Counted from the first letter of the stretch, positions 1-9,821 are shown. The stretch: DNA of 64,000 nt from an uncultured Sulfitobacter sp. (GCA_947501805.1 CANMXJ010000010.1:1-64000); one strand, 5' to 3'. Notes: a model not told the origin generated them from the letters alone. Program-made: numbers and translations.

Positions 1-702
1 GCCCGCTGCATCCGACGTGTCCACCGGCGTGCTGCCTTGCGGTGTGACCACAAGCGAGAAGACCTCGGCGTTCTCGCTCATGGTGTCACCAAGCACGGGA
101 ACCGTGACTATTGCTATGTCCTGCCCGACCGCAAAAGTTATACTGCCTGAAACAGACGTGTAATCCGTGCCAGCAACTGCTGTCCCGTCTGCCGTTGTAT
201 AATTCATTGTCATGGCGGTACTGGCCGGTTGCGACAACTGGACTTCAAAGGTGGCAAATTTCGTGCCGGTATCCCCTTCAACAAGAACAGGATCGGAAAC
301 AAACACCGCTCGGGTTGGTCCCGTAGAATCTGTATCTAGAATAATTCCGGTCGCGCGCAACACCGGCTGATTTTCCAAAAAGGTCGCCCCGTCAGGATCG
401 AACAATTCCAATATGACTGCTTCGTCACTTTCTGCATCGGAATCATTATTGGTACGCACAAATACCGTCTTTGTTAATTCGCCCGGTGCAAATATCAGCG
501 CACCATTGCCTCCGTTTGTTGAAGTGCTTGTGAAGTTGTTGTCCAGATCTCCATCGTCTGCCGTACCGTCGCGCAATAGACGATAATTAACCGTGACCGT
601 ATTCAACGAAGTTTCAGAAAGAGAAATGGTAAATGGAAGGAGATTGTCGTTGACGCCATCATTTTCGGGGACCGGGTTGGTCATTATCTGAATCGTTGGC
701 AT
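1..702 (-). CDS. Calx-beta repeat protein, N-terminal part (runs off the window)
   Basis: The reading frame starts at ATG 702 after a good ribosome binding site (GAGGAG) and stays open for 234 codons to the window edge, so the C-terminal part is missing. No signal peptide is seen at the N-terminus. The protein is rich in Asp, Thr, Asn and Gly and contains at least two Calx-beta-like units, each with a VEGDTGT or VPENDG type opening followed by a TADGTA.AGTDY type strand around residues 155-185. Calx-beta repeats form calcium-binding beta sandwiches in large secreted adhesins and RTX-type proteins. The lack of an N-terminal signal would fit type I secretion, but the C-terminal signal needed to show this lies outside the window. 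Confidence 0.75.
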   Translation of the reverse strand, partial: MPTIQIMTNPVPENDGVNDNLLPFTISLSETSLNTVTVNYRLLRDGTADDGDLDNNFTSTSTNGGNGALIFAPGELTKTVFVRTNNDSDAESDEAVILELFDPDGATFLENQPVLRATGIILDTDSTGPTRAVFVSDPVLVEGDTGTKFATFEVQLSQPASTAMTMNYTTADGTAVAGTDYTSVSGSITFAVGQDIAIVTVPVLGDTMSENAEVFSLVVTPQGSTPVDTSDAAG

Positions 703-958
703 GCTATTTCTCCTCAATTACATTCATCAGCAATTAGGATATAGCTGCATGTTGGAGATTTGTGGTCAAGCCGAGAAACCGGCAATTCCGACTTCCCCTG
801 ACTCTTCTGAGAAAAAAAGTTTTCAATTCAACCGATGGTCGAAAAATCTCAGGCTTTTTATACTGATACGCTGAAAAGAACTCCTTGAATCTATTGGCAG
901 CGCCATTTCAGGTGTTACGCAAAACCAAATCTGCTTCCAGTTCGATTCGTGCTACAAC

Positions 959-1993
959 TCAGTGGCGTTTACCTCGCTGCGTCGGCGATTTTTTTCCGCG
1001 TGCACCGGTCACAACTTGCGTATTGTCACGGTTCTCGTCGTGCAGCTTGCGCCACCGCTCAAGGCGCTCCGGTTGGATTTGACCAGCTGTCACCGCCGCC
1101 CGTACAGCGCACCCCGGTTCATGCTGGTGGGTGCAATCTCTAAAGCGGCAATTGGGCATGTGCTCGGCGATTTCGGCAAACACATTGTCCAAACCTGTTG
1201 AGAGGTCACTAACATGCAAAGTGCGCATGCCCGGCGTGTCAATTGCCCATCCACCTCCTGTCATTAGATGCAGCGAACGTGACGTAGTTGTGTGACGCCC
1301 CTTGTCGTCATCCGAACGGATGCCACCGGTTCGTTGCGCCTCATCAGCGCTCTTGGCAGCAAGCGTGTTGAGTAAGGTGGATTTGCCGACGCCAGACGAT
1401 CCAATCAACGCAACGGTTTGACCCTGCCCGCACCAAGGGGCCAGCACCTCTACCGCAGTTTGTGTTTTTGCGTTTACTGTCACCACCTCAAGCCCCCGCT
1501 GAAGGGCCGCCGCTTGTTGTCGGAAGTCATCTACATCCATGGCCTGATCGGCTTTCGTCAGGACAATCACGGGATTTGTGCCTGCGTCATTGGCAAGGGC
1601 AAGGTATCGTTCCAACCGCGCCGGATTGAAATCGTCATTGCAGGACGTCACGATAAGCAGCGTATCAATGTTGGCGGCGATCAATTGCGGGGTGCGTGCG
1701 CCAACCGTATGACGTTGAAGCAAGGATTGCCGCTCCAGCCGCCGGATCAAAATATGATCTTGAGGGTCCGTCAGCACCCAATCCCCCACCGCAAAATCAG
1801 CCGTATTGGTTTGTGCGGGCAATTTCAATTTTATCGAGCCGGTTTCGGATTCAGCCGTCATGCGTGCGCGATGTACTGTGGCGATACGGGCACGTGTATG
1901 GTCCGTTTCATCGACGACCAGCTGGCCCTCAAAGAAACGCGACCACCCTAAGGCGATCAACGATAGGGGGAGAGGCGCAAGCGGAGGTGTCAT
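959..1993 (-). CDS. rsgA: Ribosome small subunit-dependent GTPase A
   Basis: RsgA (YjeQ) is a circularly permuted GTPase that checks late 30S ribosome maturation. The 344-residue product has an N-terminal OB-fold region (VGDWVLT near residue 70). The GTPase motifs come in permuted order: TKAD (G4), then the P-loop GSSGVGKST, then DTPG (G3). A C-terminal zinc-binding motif follows, with Cys and His in CRFRDCTHQHEPGC. I chose ATG 1993, which follows AAGGGAG closely. An in-frame ATG at 2005 is possible, and TTG 2029 is unlikely. The gene stands alone, with 256 nt between it and the Calx-beta gene downstream. Confidence 0.93.
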   Translation of the reverse strand: MTPPLAPLPLSLIALGWSRFFEGQLVVDETDHTRARIATVHRARMTAESETGSIKLKLPAQTNTADFAVGDWVLTDPQDHILIRRLERQSLLQRHTVGARTPQLIAANIDTLLIVTSCNDDFNPARLERYLALANDAGTNPVIVLTKADQAMDVDDFRQQAAALQRGLEVVTVNAKTQTAVEVLAPWCGQGQTVALIGSSGVGKSTLLNTLAAKSADEAQRTGGIRSDDDKGRHTTTSRSLHLMTGGGWAIDTPGMRTLHVSDLSTGLDNVFAEIAEHMPNCRFRDCTHQHEPGCAVRAAVTAGQIQPERLERWRKLHDENRDNTQVVTGARGKKSPTQRGKRH

Positions 1994-2081
1994 GGCTCCC
2001 TTCATGGGGGGGATGACAGGTGCAGGCAAGGCTTTGCAGACAAGGCTACAAACTTAACAAGCGGGCTTTGCCGTAGCAGCA

Positions 2082-3509
2082 TCATCTTACTTTGGTCCAG
2101 AAAGACGCTTTTCGCTCATGTCGATCCCGCAAAGATTGCATGTATTCATCATGGGTTACAAATGGCGCGTAATCCGTGATCCCATTATCGCACGCCGCGC
2201 AATCAGCAACATAACTGGCAGCAATCCCGTAACGCGGTGACACCCCCTGTCCCAGCGTGAAATCAATCATTGCACGCCACAACAGCACGGCCGCCAGCGG
2301 ATGCCTAAGCCGAAGAGCTTCGGCCGCAGGGGCAAGCAACAGCGAGTGATCCCCGTTGATCTCGTCACTGCGGGTGGTGATCAAGGTAGCAGCACTCAGC
2401 AGGTCGGGCCAGTGTAGGCAAAAGTGCAATGCCGTTGAAAAACGCGGGAACGTCAAAACATGTTTCCTGGCCTCTTCTTCCACCTCGACGTCTTCGAAAT
2501 CTGGAAATTCTTTCAAGTGATCGCGCAGATGGTTCAGGTTCAGCGTTTCGGTAAAACAGGCCCAGCGGTGTGCCTGCGCATCCTCAAATTCACCAAGGTC
2601 TGTCAGGCAGGTGATATAGGCGACGTCCCATGCATCTTGCGCGCGAGGATCTGCATCAGGATCGGCGTTTTGCAGGATGTCCAATGCATCCGTCGCCCGC
2701 CCGTCCTCAAGCAACAGCATCGCGACTTCAGCTGAAATGTCTTTCATCGCAAGGTCTGCGTCCGAATATTGGGCGATGTAAGCTTGGGTGTCGCCACTCA
2801 CCGCTGCGATCTCCTGCAGGCATCCTTTGACAAATCGCGCCTTGCGTTCTGCCGCGTAGTTCTGCCCGCCGCGCAACTGGCGCAAGAATTGCAACGCTTC
2901 ATGGTCTTCGGCCTCTGCTTTTAGCGGTGCCTCCGCGTAAGCCTGCACATGGGTTTTCAGGCGCTCAAGCCCGCCTGTCCCCAATGTTGATGCGAGAAGC
3001 GGCACAATCCCATCCCATTCGCCCTGTCGGTTATCCAGCAGGGCATTCCAGACCCGTTCTGCCAGCGCATCCGGGTCCAGAACGGCGCGGGGTGCAATAT
3101 GTTCAAACTGTTTGAGGGCGGCGCGAAATACGTCTCCCACATCCCCTCTGCTGTCATCCACACGGCCATAAACCGAAGGGGCCATTTCAATGAATTGCCA
3201 AAGCAGATCGAACGCCAGTGTCGGTTCCTCGGGCGCGATTTTGTTCGTAATCATCGCAACTTGTGTGGAAAGATCCTTGATCAACGCCTTGCGCTTGCGC
3301 CACCCGACAAAGCTGGTCGATTTTCGCAAAGATGCCAAGCGCTTGCGCACATCATGGGCCAGTTCGGTAGCACCGACATTATGGCTCAGTTCGAGTCGCA
3401 AACGGCGTTTGATATCGGCGCTGCCTGCGCTGACTTCCATCAACAAGGCCGCCAGTTGTTCAGCGCCCAATGCTTCGAGGTTGGCTTGGTTCAGGGTCTT
3501 TTTGGACAT
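2082..3509 (-). CDS. DUF6880 family protein
   Basis: The 475-residue soluble protein begins MSKKTLNQANLEALGAEQLA and is built almost entirely of helices, in the manner of a TPR/HEAT-like scaffold. It matches my memory of the DUF6880 family, which is common in Rhodobacterales and has no established function. A basic segment near residues 60-75 (KRLASLRKS..FVGWRKRKAL) is a family hallmark. No membrane segment or signal peptide is seen. The start at ATG 3509 is preferred because homologues begin with MSKKTLN; an in-frame ATG at 3524 would add five residues. It lies 103 nt downstream of the DMT transporter on the same strand. Confidence 0.8.
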   Translation of the reverse strand: MSKKTLNQANLEALGAEQLAALLMEVSAGSADIKRRLRLELSHNVGATELAHDVRKRLASLRKSTSFVGWRKRKALIKDLSTQVAMITNKIAPEEPTLAFDLLWQFIEMAPSVYGRVDDSRGDVGDVFRAALKQFEHIAPRAVLDPDALAERVWNALLDNRQGEWDGIVPLLASTLGTGGLERLKTHVQAYAEAPLKAEAEDHEALQFLRQLRGGQNYAAERKARFVKGCLQEIAAVSGDTQAYIAQYSDADLAMKDISAEVAMLLLEDGRATDALDILQNADPDADPRAQDAWDVAYITCLTDLGEFEDAQAHRWACFTETLNLNHLRDHLKEFPDFEDVEVEEEARKHVLTFPRFSTALHFCLHWPDLLSAATLITTRSDEINGDHSLLLAPAAEALRLRHPLAAVLLWRAMIDFTLGQGVSPRYGIAASYVADCAACDNGITDYAPFVTHDEYMQSLRDRHERKASFWTKVR

Positions 3510-3612
3510 GTGCCGTTTTGGCATCTGCGCAAGCCAAAGGAAAGTAGCGGATTTCCAGAGCCGTAAACCGCATTGGTACGCGTTGCTGGGGTAGGTGATC
3601 TCCGGCCCGGGT

Positions 3613-4506
3613 TCAGGTCGTGACGACGACTCTGCGTCGCACACTGATCAACAACCCGATGGTCAAGAGAACCAGTGCGCAAATGCTGATCAGGCTCAGG
3701 GTTTCGCCCAAAATAAGCGCGCCCAAAATCCCCCCTCCTCCCGGTACAGCGGCAAGGATCGACGAAGTATTCGCATTCCCGATTGTGCGCGATGCATGGG
3801 CAATGAAAAGCAATCCGATCAAGTTTGGCACAAAGCCTTGATAGACCGCCTGCAACAACAATGGTCCCATCGGCGCAGCAGCCAGACCTGACGGCAGCCA
3901 AAGCGCCCAGACAGGCAAATACAACACCGCATTGACGATCGTTCCGCAAAAGATGATCTGCATTGCGCCCAGTTTCCAACGCTCTGACAGAATGACATAG
4001 AACGAGAAAAAGATCGCGCCCACCACAAAGAGCAGATCGCCAATCCATGCGGACGGGCTTTGACTGGCCGTTCCATCCCACGCCAACGCAATCGCAGAGC
4101 CGAGGATCAGCGTGGCCCCAAAAACCTGACGTCGGCTGGGCGTTGCGCGAAACAGGGTGACACCAATCACGATGCCAATCAACGGCAGCACCCCATTCAT
4201 AAAGATGCCACCGTGCGCGGCAGGGGCAAACAGGAAGCCGGAAAAGACGCACAGAATATAAAGCGGCCCCAAGATGAAAGAGAGCACAGTAATCTGGATA
4301 AACGACAACCCGCGCCACGGTTTGTAATAAAGGCACAGCGGCAGCGCGACAATCGAGGCCAGCCCGTAACGCATCGCAGCCAGATCATAGATTGTGAGTC
4401 CACTGTCTTCAGCAACCCTGCTGACAATCAGCCAGAAGGACCACACAAACACGATGATCCACGCAGCGGCGTAGCCTGTCACCTGCGAAGGGGAGCCGGT
4501 TGTCAT
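3613..4506 (-). CDS. DMT-superfamily (EamA) transporter
   Basis: This is a 297-residue integral membrane protein with about ten hydrophobic helices in two repeated halves, the architecture of EamA/DMT metabolite exporters. Recognisable pieces are the first helix (AAWIIVFVWSFWLIVSRVAE), the Gly/Pro-rich end of helix 4, and the second repeat ending in an SILAAVPGGGGILGALILGE type loop. A basic tail (SVRRRVV) follows the last helix, consistent with a cytoplasmic C-terminus. The substrate cannot be read from the sequence. ATG 4506 gives a start just before the first helix; the frame extends upstream to 4587 but that part looks non-coding. Confidence 0.88.
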   Translation of the reverse strand: MTTGSPSQVTGYAAAWIIVFVWSFWLIVSRVAEDSGLTIYDLAAMRYGLASIVALPLCLYYKPWRGLSFIQITVLSFILGPLYILCVFSGFLFAPAAHGGIFMNGVLPLIGIVIGVTLFRATPSRRQVFGATLILGSAIALAWDGTASQSPSAWIGDLLFVVGAIFFSFYVILSERWKLGAMQIIFCGTIVNAVLYLPVWALWLPSGLAAAPMGPLLLQAVYQGFVPNLIGLLFIAHASRTIGNANTSSILAAVPGGGGILGALILGETLSLISICALVLLTIGLLISVRRRVVVTT

Positions 4507-5072
4507 CTGCGTAATACCAAACCAATGAAGTGCGGGAGTAGCCCCGAGATCCAGCAGTAGGATCTCGTCTTGCGAGAGGCAAGGCATCAGTGCGGCGGTG
4601 CGTAACTGGATATTAATAGAACGTCACTATCATCACGCAAAGGAACCGCTGCCTTCCGACCCGAAACGCACGCTCTCTTGCGCCCCATCAGCTTTGCCAA
4701 AGGTTTCTATTTCGCGCTGCTGTCCGGCGTCTGATCATGAAGCCTGCCGTCCTACAACGCAAGATGGGCGGCTGATCAGGGTCGGACCTGCATTTGTGCC
4801 GGATCCCAACTACCTCGGCAACTGGACACATAGAAATGCGCATTCATGGCTTGGCGGCGTTGCCTTCCAAGAAGGTGCACCCGAATACCTTAACCTCGGG
4901 TGCCCTGCTTGAAGGTCGCATCCTCTGCTACGGCATCCCCCGACAGACGTAACACAAGCAGCATAACGCGCGACAACGCGCAACCTTGCTTGATGTTACC
5001 TGCAAGAATGCGCATGACGTTGTACGCAAGCTTGTTGTTATGTCACAATGGCTGAAATCAAGGAACATTAGC
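4507..5072. other. Long intergenic region without a supported gene
   Basis: This 566-nt stretch lies between the divergent DMT transporter and the alcohol dehydrogenase. A plus-strand frame is open from 4598 to 4912 but lacks a good ribosome binding site and does not resemble a family I know. Its second half (encoding DPNYLGNWTHRN and HSWLGGVAFQEG) has protein-like composition, so it may be an old gene remnant. The AAGGAA at 5060-5065 is the ribosome binding site of the alcohol dehydrogenase. I see no convincing promoter, terminator or RNA gene. Confidence 0.5.
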
Positions 5073-6236
5073 ATGCAAGTTGACGGTATTGGACGTGTTC
5101 AATCCCCCCGTATCATCCGGATCGGCGGCGGTGTTGCCAAAGAAGTGGGCGAGGTTCTGGATCAACTGGGCTTGTCTCGTCCCTTCATTGTGACGGATGC
5201 AACTCTGGTAACGCTTGGGCATGTCCAGACCGTGACCGACGTTCTGGATTCCGTGCGCACTCCATGGACAGTCTTTGACGCGGTGGTCGAAGATCCGACC
5301 GACACCTGCGTCGATTCAGGCCTTGCGGCATTTCGGGAGGGTGACTTCGATTGCATCATCGGTCTGGGCGGCGGCAGTCCGATGGATACCGCCAAGGCGA
5401 TCAGTTTCATGAGCGTCAATGCCGGCCACGTGCGCGAATACAAGGCCCCTCACCAGATTGACCACTGTGGACCTCCGGTCATCTTGATCCCGACAACAGG
5501 CGGCACAGGGTCCGAATTGACCCGATGGTGCGTGATCACCGACACTCAGGAGACCGAGAAATACAACCTGTCGGGGCTTGCCTGTGTTGCAACGGCAGCG
5601 TTGATCGACTGGACATTCACGGTCACGAAACCTTGGCGGATCACGGCGGATACGGCTGTAGATAGCCTGACCCACGCAATCGAAGCCTTTGTCAGCCGAA
5701 AAGCTTTCGCCTACACGGATGCCTTTGCACTTGCCGCAATGCCAGCGATTGCCAAACACGTCCGGATGGCATGCCAAGAGCCACAGAATGCACAGGCCCG
5801 CGCCGCGCTCATGCTTGCGGCGTCCCAAGCGGGTATGGCCTTTTCCAACGCATCCGTGGCGCTGGTCCACGGCATGAGCCGCCCCATCGGCGCGCATTTT
5901 CACGTGGCACACGGATTGTCGAACGCGATGCTGCTGCCAAAAATCACAGAATTTTCCATTGGCGCATCACCGGCACGCTACGCGACCTGTGCACGCGTGA
6001 TGGAATGGGCAGACATCCATGACAGCGATGCAACCGCTTGCGCGCAACTCGTCGAGAACCTGACGGTCTTGAATGACGATCTGAAAGTGCCAAGCCCAAG
6101 CAGTCTGGGACATATTGCAAAGCACGATGTTTTTGAGGTGATGGCCGCTCAGGCGATTGCGTCGGGATCGCCGCAAAACAACCCGCGCATCCCAACACAG
6201 GGCGAAATTGTGCAACTATATCATGACATCTGGTAA
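5073..6236 (+). CDS. Iron-containing alcohol dehydrogenase
   Basis: The 387-residue protein belongs to the group III (iron-dependent) alcohol dehydrogenases, NAD(P)-linked oxidoreductases acting on primary alcohols or hydroxyacids. Visible are the nucleotide-binding GGGSPMDTAKA near residue 95, TTGGTGSE near residue 140, and the metal-ligand region with Asp in TADTAVD, His in HAIEAFVS and the two-histidine stretch HGMSRPIGAHFHVAHG. Length is normal for the family. I chose ATG 5073 because AAGGAA sits eight bases upstream; the frame opens earlier but is not credible. The true substrate is unknown. It converges with the ABM monooxygenase. Confidence 0.9.
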   Translation: MQVDGIGRVQSPRIIRIGGGVAKEVGEVLDQLGLSRPFIVTDATLVTLGHVQTVTDVLDSVRTPWTVFDAVVEDPTDTCVDSGLAAFREGDFDCIIGLGGGSPMDTAKAISFMSVNAGHVREYKAPHQIDHCGPPVILIPTTGGTGSELTRWCVITDTQETEKYNLSGLACVATAALIDWTFTVTKPWRITADTAVDSLTHAIEAFVSRKAFAYTDAFALAAMPAIAKHVRMACQEPQNAQARAALMLAASQAGMAFSNASVALVHGMSRPIGAHFHVAHGLSNAMLLPKITEFSIGASPARYATCARVMEWADIHDSDATACAQLVENLTVLNDDLKVPSPSSLGHIAKHDVFEVMAAQAIASGSPQNNPRIPTQGEIVQLYHDIW

Positions 6237-6257
6237 CAACCGGATGCTCGGCCCCCG

Positions 6258-6572
6258 TCAGGCGGGCGACAGAACGTGGATCACGCGGTCAACCGTCAAC
6301 TCTTTGGTACTGGCAGCATAGGCCTTCATATGGTCGGATCTGGCATGCGCCCCGAGGGCGGCCATACTACTCCATTTTTCAATCACGACAAAGGTATCCT
6401 GGCCAAATGCCGTTTGGAAAGGCCCCGCGTTTTCCGTATCAACGGTTGCCTCATAGGCAAGACATCCTTCCTCGGCCAGAACGGCGGGGACATTGGCGTT
6501 GAACAATTTCAGAACAGCGTCTCGCTGGCCGGGCTTGGTGGTAATTATCGCGATGACATGGATCATGGGCAT
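6258..6572 (-). CDS. Antibiotic biosynthesis monooxygenase (ABM) domain protein
   Basis: The 104-residue protein is a single ABM ferredoxin-like domain, as in YgiN-type quinol monooxygenases and many small stress proteins. Typical features are the first strand IHVIAIITTKPGQRD, the EEGCLAYEATVD strand-turn and the later FVVIEKWSS strand followed by a helix that ends in HMKAYA. Such domains usually work as dimers and need no cofactor. The start could be ATG 6572 or 6566; AAGGA upstream is slightly closer to the ideal distance for 6572. It is a single-gene unit facing the alcohol dehydrogenase gene. Confidence 0.85.
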   Translation of the reverse strand: MPMIHVIAIITTKPGQRDAVLKLFNANVPAVLAEEGCLAYEATVDTENAGPFQTAFGQDTFVVIEKWSSMAALGAHARSDHMKAYAASTKELTVDRVIHVLSPA

Positions 6573-6679
6573 TGTCGGGGATATATCCTTGTTAGGTGCG
6601 TACGTCAGGGAACCTGGCCTCAATCGAAGCCAGTACTTCTAATGACAGTAACGGCCGCACAGTAGCTCCTGCAAGAGCA

Positions 6680-8929
6680 TCAGTGTTGATGCTGCGCCTT
6701 CACGTACTCCAACACCGCCGGACGCACAGACATGTCGCCACGTTCCTTTGCCGCCTCGATAATGACACGCACCTCGTCAAGATTGCAGCGGCGCAGCAGA
6801 CTTTTTACGGGACCAATAGACGCTGGGCGCATTGACAAGGTTCGCAACCCGATCGCCGCAAAACAAAGCGCCTCAAGAGGGCGGCCCGCATCTTCGCCAC
6901 AAAACGACAACGCCGTGTTGGTTTGTCTGCACCGTTCCACAATACCTTCAAGGAAAGTCAGGAAACTCAGGTTCAACGTATCATAGCGCCGGCGCACACG
7001 TTCGTTTTCACGATCCGCCGCGAAGAAAAACTGCTTAAGGTCATTGCCACCAATGGATAGAAACTGAACCTCTTCAAAGAATTTCTGCGGTGCAAAAGCA
7101 AGGCTGGGGGTTTCCAGCATGGCACCCACTTCAACGGAAGCGGGCAACACGTGTCCCAGACGCTTCTCACGTGCCAGTGTCTTATCAACCTCAAACTTAG
7201 CCGCGCGGAATTCCTCAAATTGTGCAATAAAGGGGAACATGACAGTCAGCGGTCGACCGTTTGCGGCACGGATCAACGCCTGCAGCTGCATCCGCATAAT
7301 ACCCGGCTTATCAAGACCAACCCGAATGGCCCGCCATCCCATTGCCGGGTTTGGTTCGTCATTGGGTTTCATATAGGGAAGCACTTTGTCAGAGCCGATA
7401 TCGAGCGTGCGAAACACCACCCGCTTACCCCCTGCCGCATCCAGAACGCGCGCATAAAGGGCCGAAAGTTCGGAGCGTTTCGGCATCTGGTTACGAACCA
7501 GAAACTGCAACTCGGTGCGGAACAGGCCAACACCTTCGGCACCGGAACTGCCGAGCGAGGGCAAATCCGCCATTAGACCCGCATTCATATGTAAGGCGAC
7601 GATTTCACCACACTTGGCTTGCGCTGGAACGTCAAGAATTGACGCATACCGTTCCTGCGCAGCCGCCTGCATCGCAATCTTGTCGCGAAATGCCGCTGCG
7701 ACGCTATCGTCGGGGCGCAAATGCACGATGCCCTGTTCACCGTCTACCAGAATGTGATCACCGTTCAGTGCATCGTTTGAAATCCGGTTGGCATGCACGA
7801 TAAGCGGAATCGCCAGCGCCCGCGCGACAATCGCCGCATGCGAGCCGACAGAGCCCTGCTCCAGCACGATTCCTTTCAACTTGCGCCCATATTCAAGGAG
7901 TTCGGCAGGACCGATGTTGCGTGCAACAAGGATAGGATCAACCGGCATCTCGGCACCCGTATCCGCGCCCTGCCCTGTGAGAATACGCAACAGACGGTTC
8001 GACAAATCATCAAGGTCACTCAATCGTTCACGCAGATAGGCGTCGTTCGACTGGCTCATCCGCGCGCGCGCCAAAGACTGCTCTTTCTCAACCGCGGCCT
8101 CGGCGGACAGACCGCTTTGAATGTCTTCCAACATGCGCCGCATCCAGCCTTTGGAATTGGCGAACATCCGATAGGTTTCAAGTACTTGCTGCTGTTCTTT
8201 GTCCACCCCCGCAGTCATCGTCAACATCTGGTCCACACTGATGCGCAATTGATCAACGGCTTCGGTCAGGCGTTCTTCTTCACGCTCGGGATCATCTGCA
8301 ATCGGGTTTGACACCACGACGCGCGGTTCATGTAGCCAGACATGGCCCTCGGCAACGCCTTCTTGCCCGACCGTTCCTTGCAATAGGACAGGTTGGGAAT
8401 GGCGCGCAGACATGGCCGCCCCCTCGCCTACAAACACGCCCAGTTCCGTCATTTCGGCCAGCACCATGGCTACAACTTCCAGCGCATAGACCTCGTCTGC
8501 GGAAAATTCGCGGGCCGTCTTGGATTGTACCACCAAGACGCCCAAAGCCTCGCCCAACCGCTGCACGGGCACGCCAAGAAAGCTGGAGTAAATCTCTTCG
8601 CCTGTTTCCGGCATAAAGCGGAAACCGGGGGCTTGGGGCGCGTTTGGCGTGTTGATCACGATCCGCTTTTTTGCCACGCGGCCCACCAGACCTTCGCCCA
8701 GTTTCATGCGGGTTTCATGAACCGCTTCGGCTTTCAAACCTTCGGTTGCACAAAGCTCAAGCGTATCTTCATCGCGAAACAGATAGATCGAACACACCTC
8801 GCAGCCCATGGATGTGGCGATCAGATGCGTGATTTTGTCGAGCCGCTCCTGGCCGGCCTCTTCACCTGCCATCGCATCGCGAAGCCTTCCCAAAAGCTTG
8901 CGGCTCTCTGTCTCAAAACGATCAGCCAT
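6680..8929 (-). CDS. ptsP: Phosphoenolpyruvate-protein phosphotransferase PtsP (enzyme I-Ntr)
   Basis: PtsP starts the nitrogen-related phosphotransferase relay by moving phosphate from phosphoenolpyruvate to the NPr protein. The 749-residue product has an N-terminal GAF domain (about residues 15-160) that in the family senses glutamine or 2-oxoglutarate. Next comes the phosphohistidine domain with the active His in GSVGSHAAIVARAL near residue 360. The C-terminal PEP-binding barrel carries GVGLFRTE, RTLDIGSDK, GGNDLKQFFFA and the catalytic Cys in SFCGEDAGRP. All key residues are present. In related genomes it directly follows lysC; here two small plus-strand genes lie between them. Confidence 0.95.
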   Translation of the reverse strand: MADRFETESRKLLGRLRDAMAGEEAGQERLDKITHLIATSMGCEVCSIYLFRDEDTLELCATEGLKAEAVHETRMKLGEGLVGRVAKKRIVINTPNAPQAPGFRFMPETGEEIYSSFLGVPVQRLGEALGVLVVQSKTAREFSADEVYALEVVAMVLAEMTELGVFVGEGAAMSARHSQPVLLQGTVGQEGVAEGHVWLHEPRVVVSNPIADDPEREEERLTEAVDQLRISVDQMLTMTAGVDKEQQQVLETYRMFANSKGWMRRMLEDIQSGLSAEAAVEKEQSLARARMSQSNDAYLRERLSDLDDLSNRLLRILTGQGADTGAEMPVDPILVARNIGPAELLEYGRKLKGIVLEQGSVGSHAAIVARALAIPLIVHANRISNDALNGDHILVDGEQGIVHLRPDDSVAAAFRDKIAMQAAAQERYASILDVPAQAKCGEIVALHMNAGLMADLPSLGSSGAEGVGLFRTELQFLVRNQMPKRSELSALYARVLDAAGGKRVVFRTLDIGSDKVLPYMKPNDEPNPAMGWRAIRVGLDKPGIMRMQLQALIRAANGRPLTVMFPFIAQFEEFRAAKFEVDKTLAREKRLGHVLPASVEVGAMLETPSLAFAPQKFFEEVQFLSIGGNDLKQFFFAADRENERVRRRYDTLNLSFLTFLEGIVERCRQTNTALSFCGEDAGRPLEALCFAAIGLRTLSMRPASIGPVKSLLRRCNLDEVRVIIEAAKERGDMSVRPAVLEYVKAQHQH

Positions 8930-9078
8930 TCTGGCGCGCTCCCCCTAGAACAGTCTCAGCTTAGACCACAGGCCGCAAGAAAGCGAAATGCCAGAATTTG
9001 CACGCTCAGGTTGTTGCTCATTTGCCGCCCCCATCAGCCAGATTTCTGCTATTATCAATTGGAACGGGAAAGAAACCA

Positions 9079-9573
9079 ATGCCTGCGACCGACAAAGCCA
9101 CCCTTCTGGACGTGACAGAAGCAGAATTTACAAAACTGAATGATCTGATCGCGCCTCTCACTCCCGCAATTGCGATGGTGCAGGATGAGGGTGGCATATC
9201 CATCAAGGACATCATTGGACATCGCGCCCATTGGATCAGGCTATTTCAGGGATGGTATAGTGACGGGCTGGCCGGGAAAGAAGTTCATTTTCCAGCCAAA
9301 GGTTACAAATGGAATGAACTGCCGCGCTACAATGCCGATCTGCGGGCACGGCAAAGTGATCTTGATTGGCCAACTGCTTGCAGGGATTTGCATGCAGCCC
9401 ATGCCGATTTGACAAATCTCGTGACGTCCTTGGACAATGCCGCGCTATACGGGGGACTAATGAAAGGTGCCCAAAATGCGTGGACCATAGGGCGATGGGC
9501 CGAAGCCGCCGGGCCAAGTCACTACAGATCAGCCAGCAAGTACGTCAGGAAACGGCTTAAGGAATTGGCTTAG
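9079..9573 (+). CDS. ClbS/DfsB family four-helix bundle protein
   Basis: The 164-residue protein resembles the ClbS/DfsB (DUF1706) family of DinB-like four-helix bundles: an N-terminal helix ending before IKDIIGHRAHW, an FPAKGYKWNELPRYN loop, and a C-terminal helix with PSHYRSASKYVRKRLK. ClbS itself protects cells against colibactin, but most family members have no known role, so a function should not be assumed. ATG 9079 follows a GGAACGGGAAAG ribosome binding region; the frame extends upstream without a better start. It lies on the opposite strand to lysC and ptsP. Confidence 0.82.
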   Translation: MPATDKATLLDVTEAEFTKLNDLIAPLTPAIAMVQDEGGISIKDIIGHRAHWIRLFQGWYSDGLAGKEVHFPAKGYKWNELPRYNADLRARQSDLDWPTACRDLHAAHADLTNLVTSLDNAALYGGLMKGAQNAWTIGRWAEAAGPSHYRSASKYVRKRLKELA

Positions 9574-9650
9574 CTCTGGAACCAAACGGCAGGGGCACCC
9601 AAGTATTGCATAGGAATAAATCGAAAACGCGACGACCAAAAGGACATATC

Positions 9651-9821
9651 ATGCCCCTGTTGATCTTTCTCATTCTGAATGTGATCGCATCCTACTTGGT
9701 GTTCAAAGACGCCGCAGCGCGGGATATGAACGCAATAGCATGGGCGCTTTTCATCCTGCTCAGTTCGATGCTGGGGCTGCCGTTTTACCTGATCGCCCGC
9801 AGATCGAAAAACGCTGGCTGA
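9651..9821 (+). CDS. Small two-helix membrane protein
   Basis: The 56-residue product has two hydrophobic segments (LLIFLILNVIASYLVF and AWALFILLSSMLGLPFYLI) joined by a short charged loop, and a basic C-terminal tail. ATG 9651 is supported by AAAAGGA eight bases upstream. It follows the ClbS-like gene by 77 nt on the same strand and ends 2 nt before the lysC stop codon on the other strand. I recognise no family and would not assign a function. Confidence 0.65.
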   Translation: MPLLIFLILNVIASYLVFKDAAARDMNAIAWALFILLSSMLGLPFYLIARRSKNAG

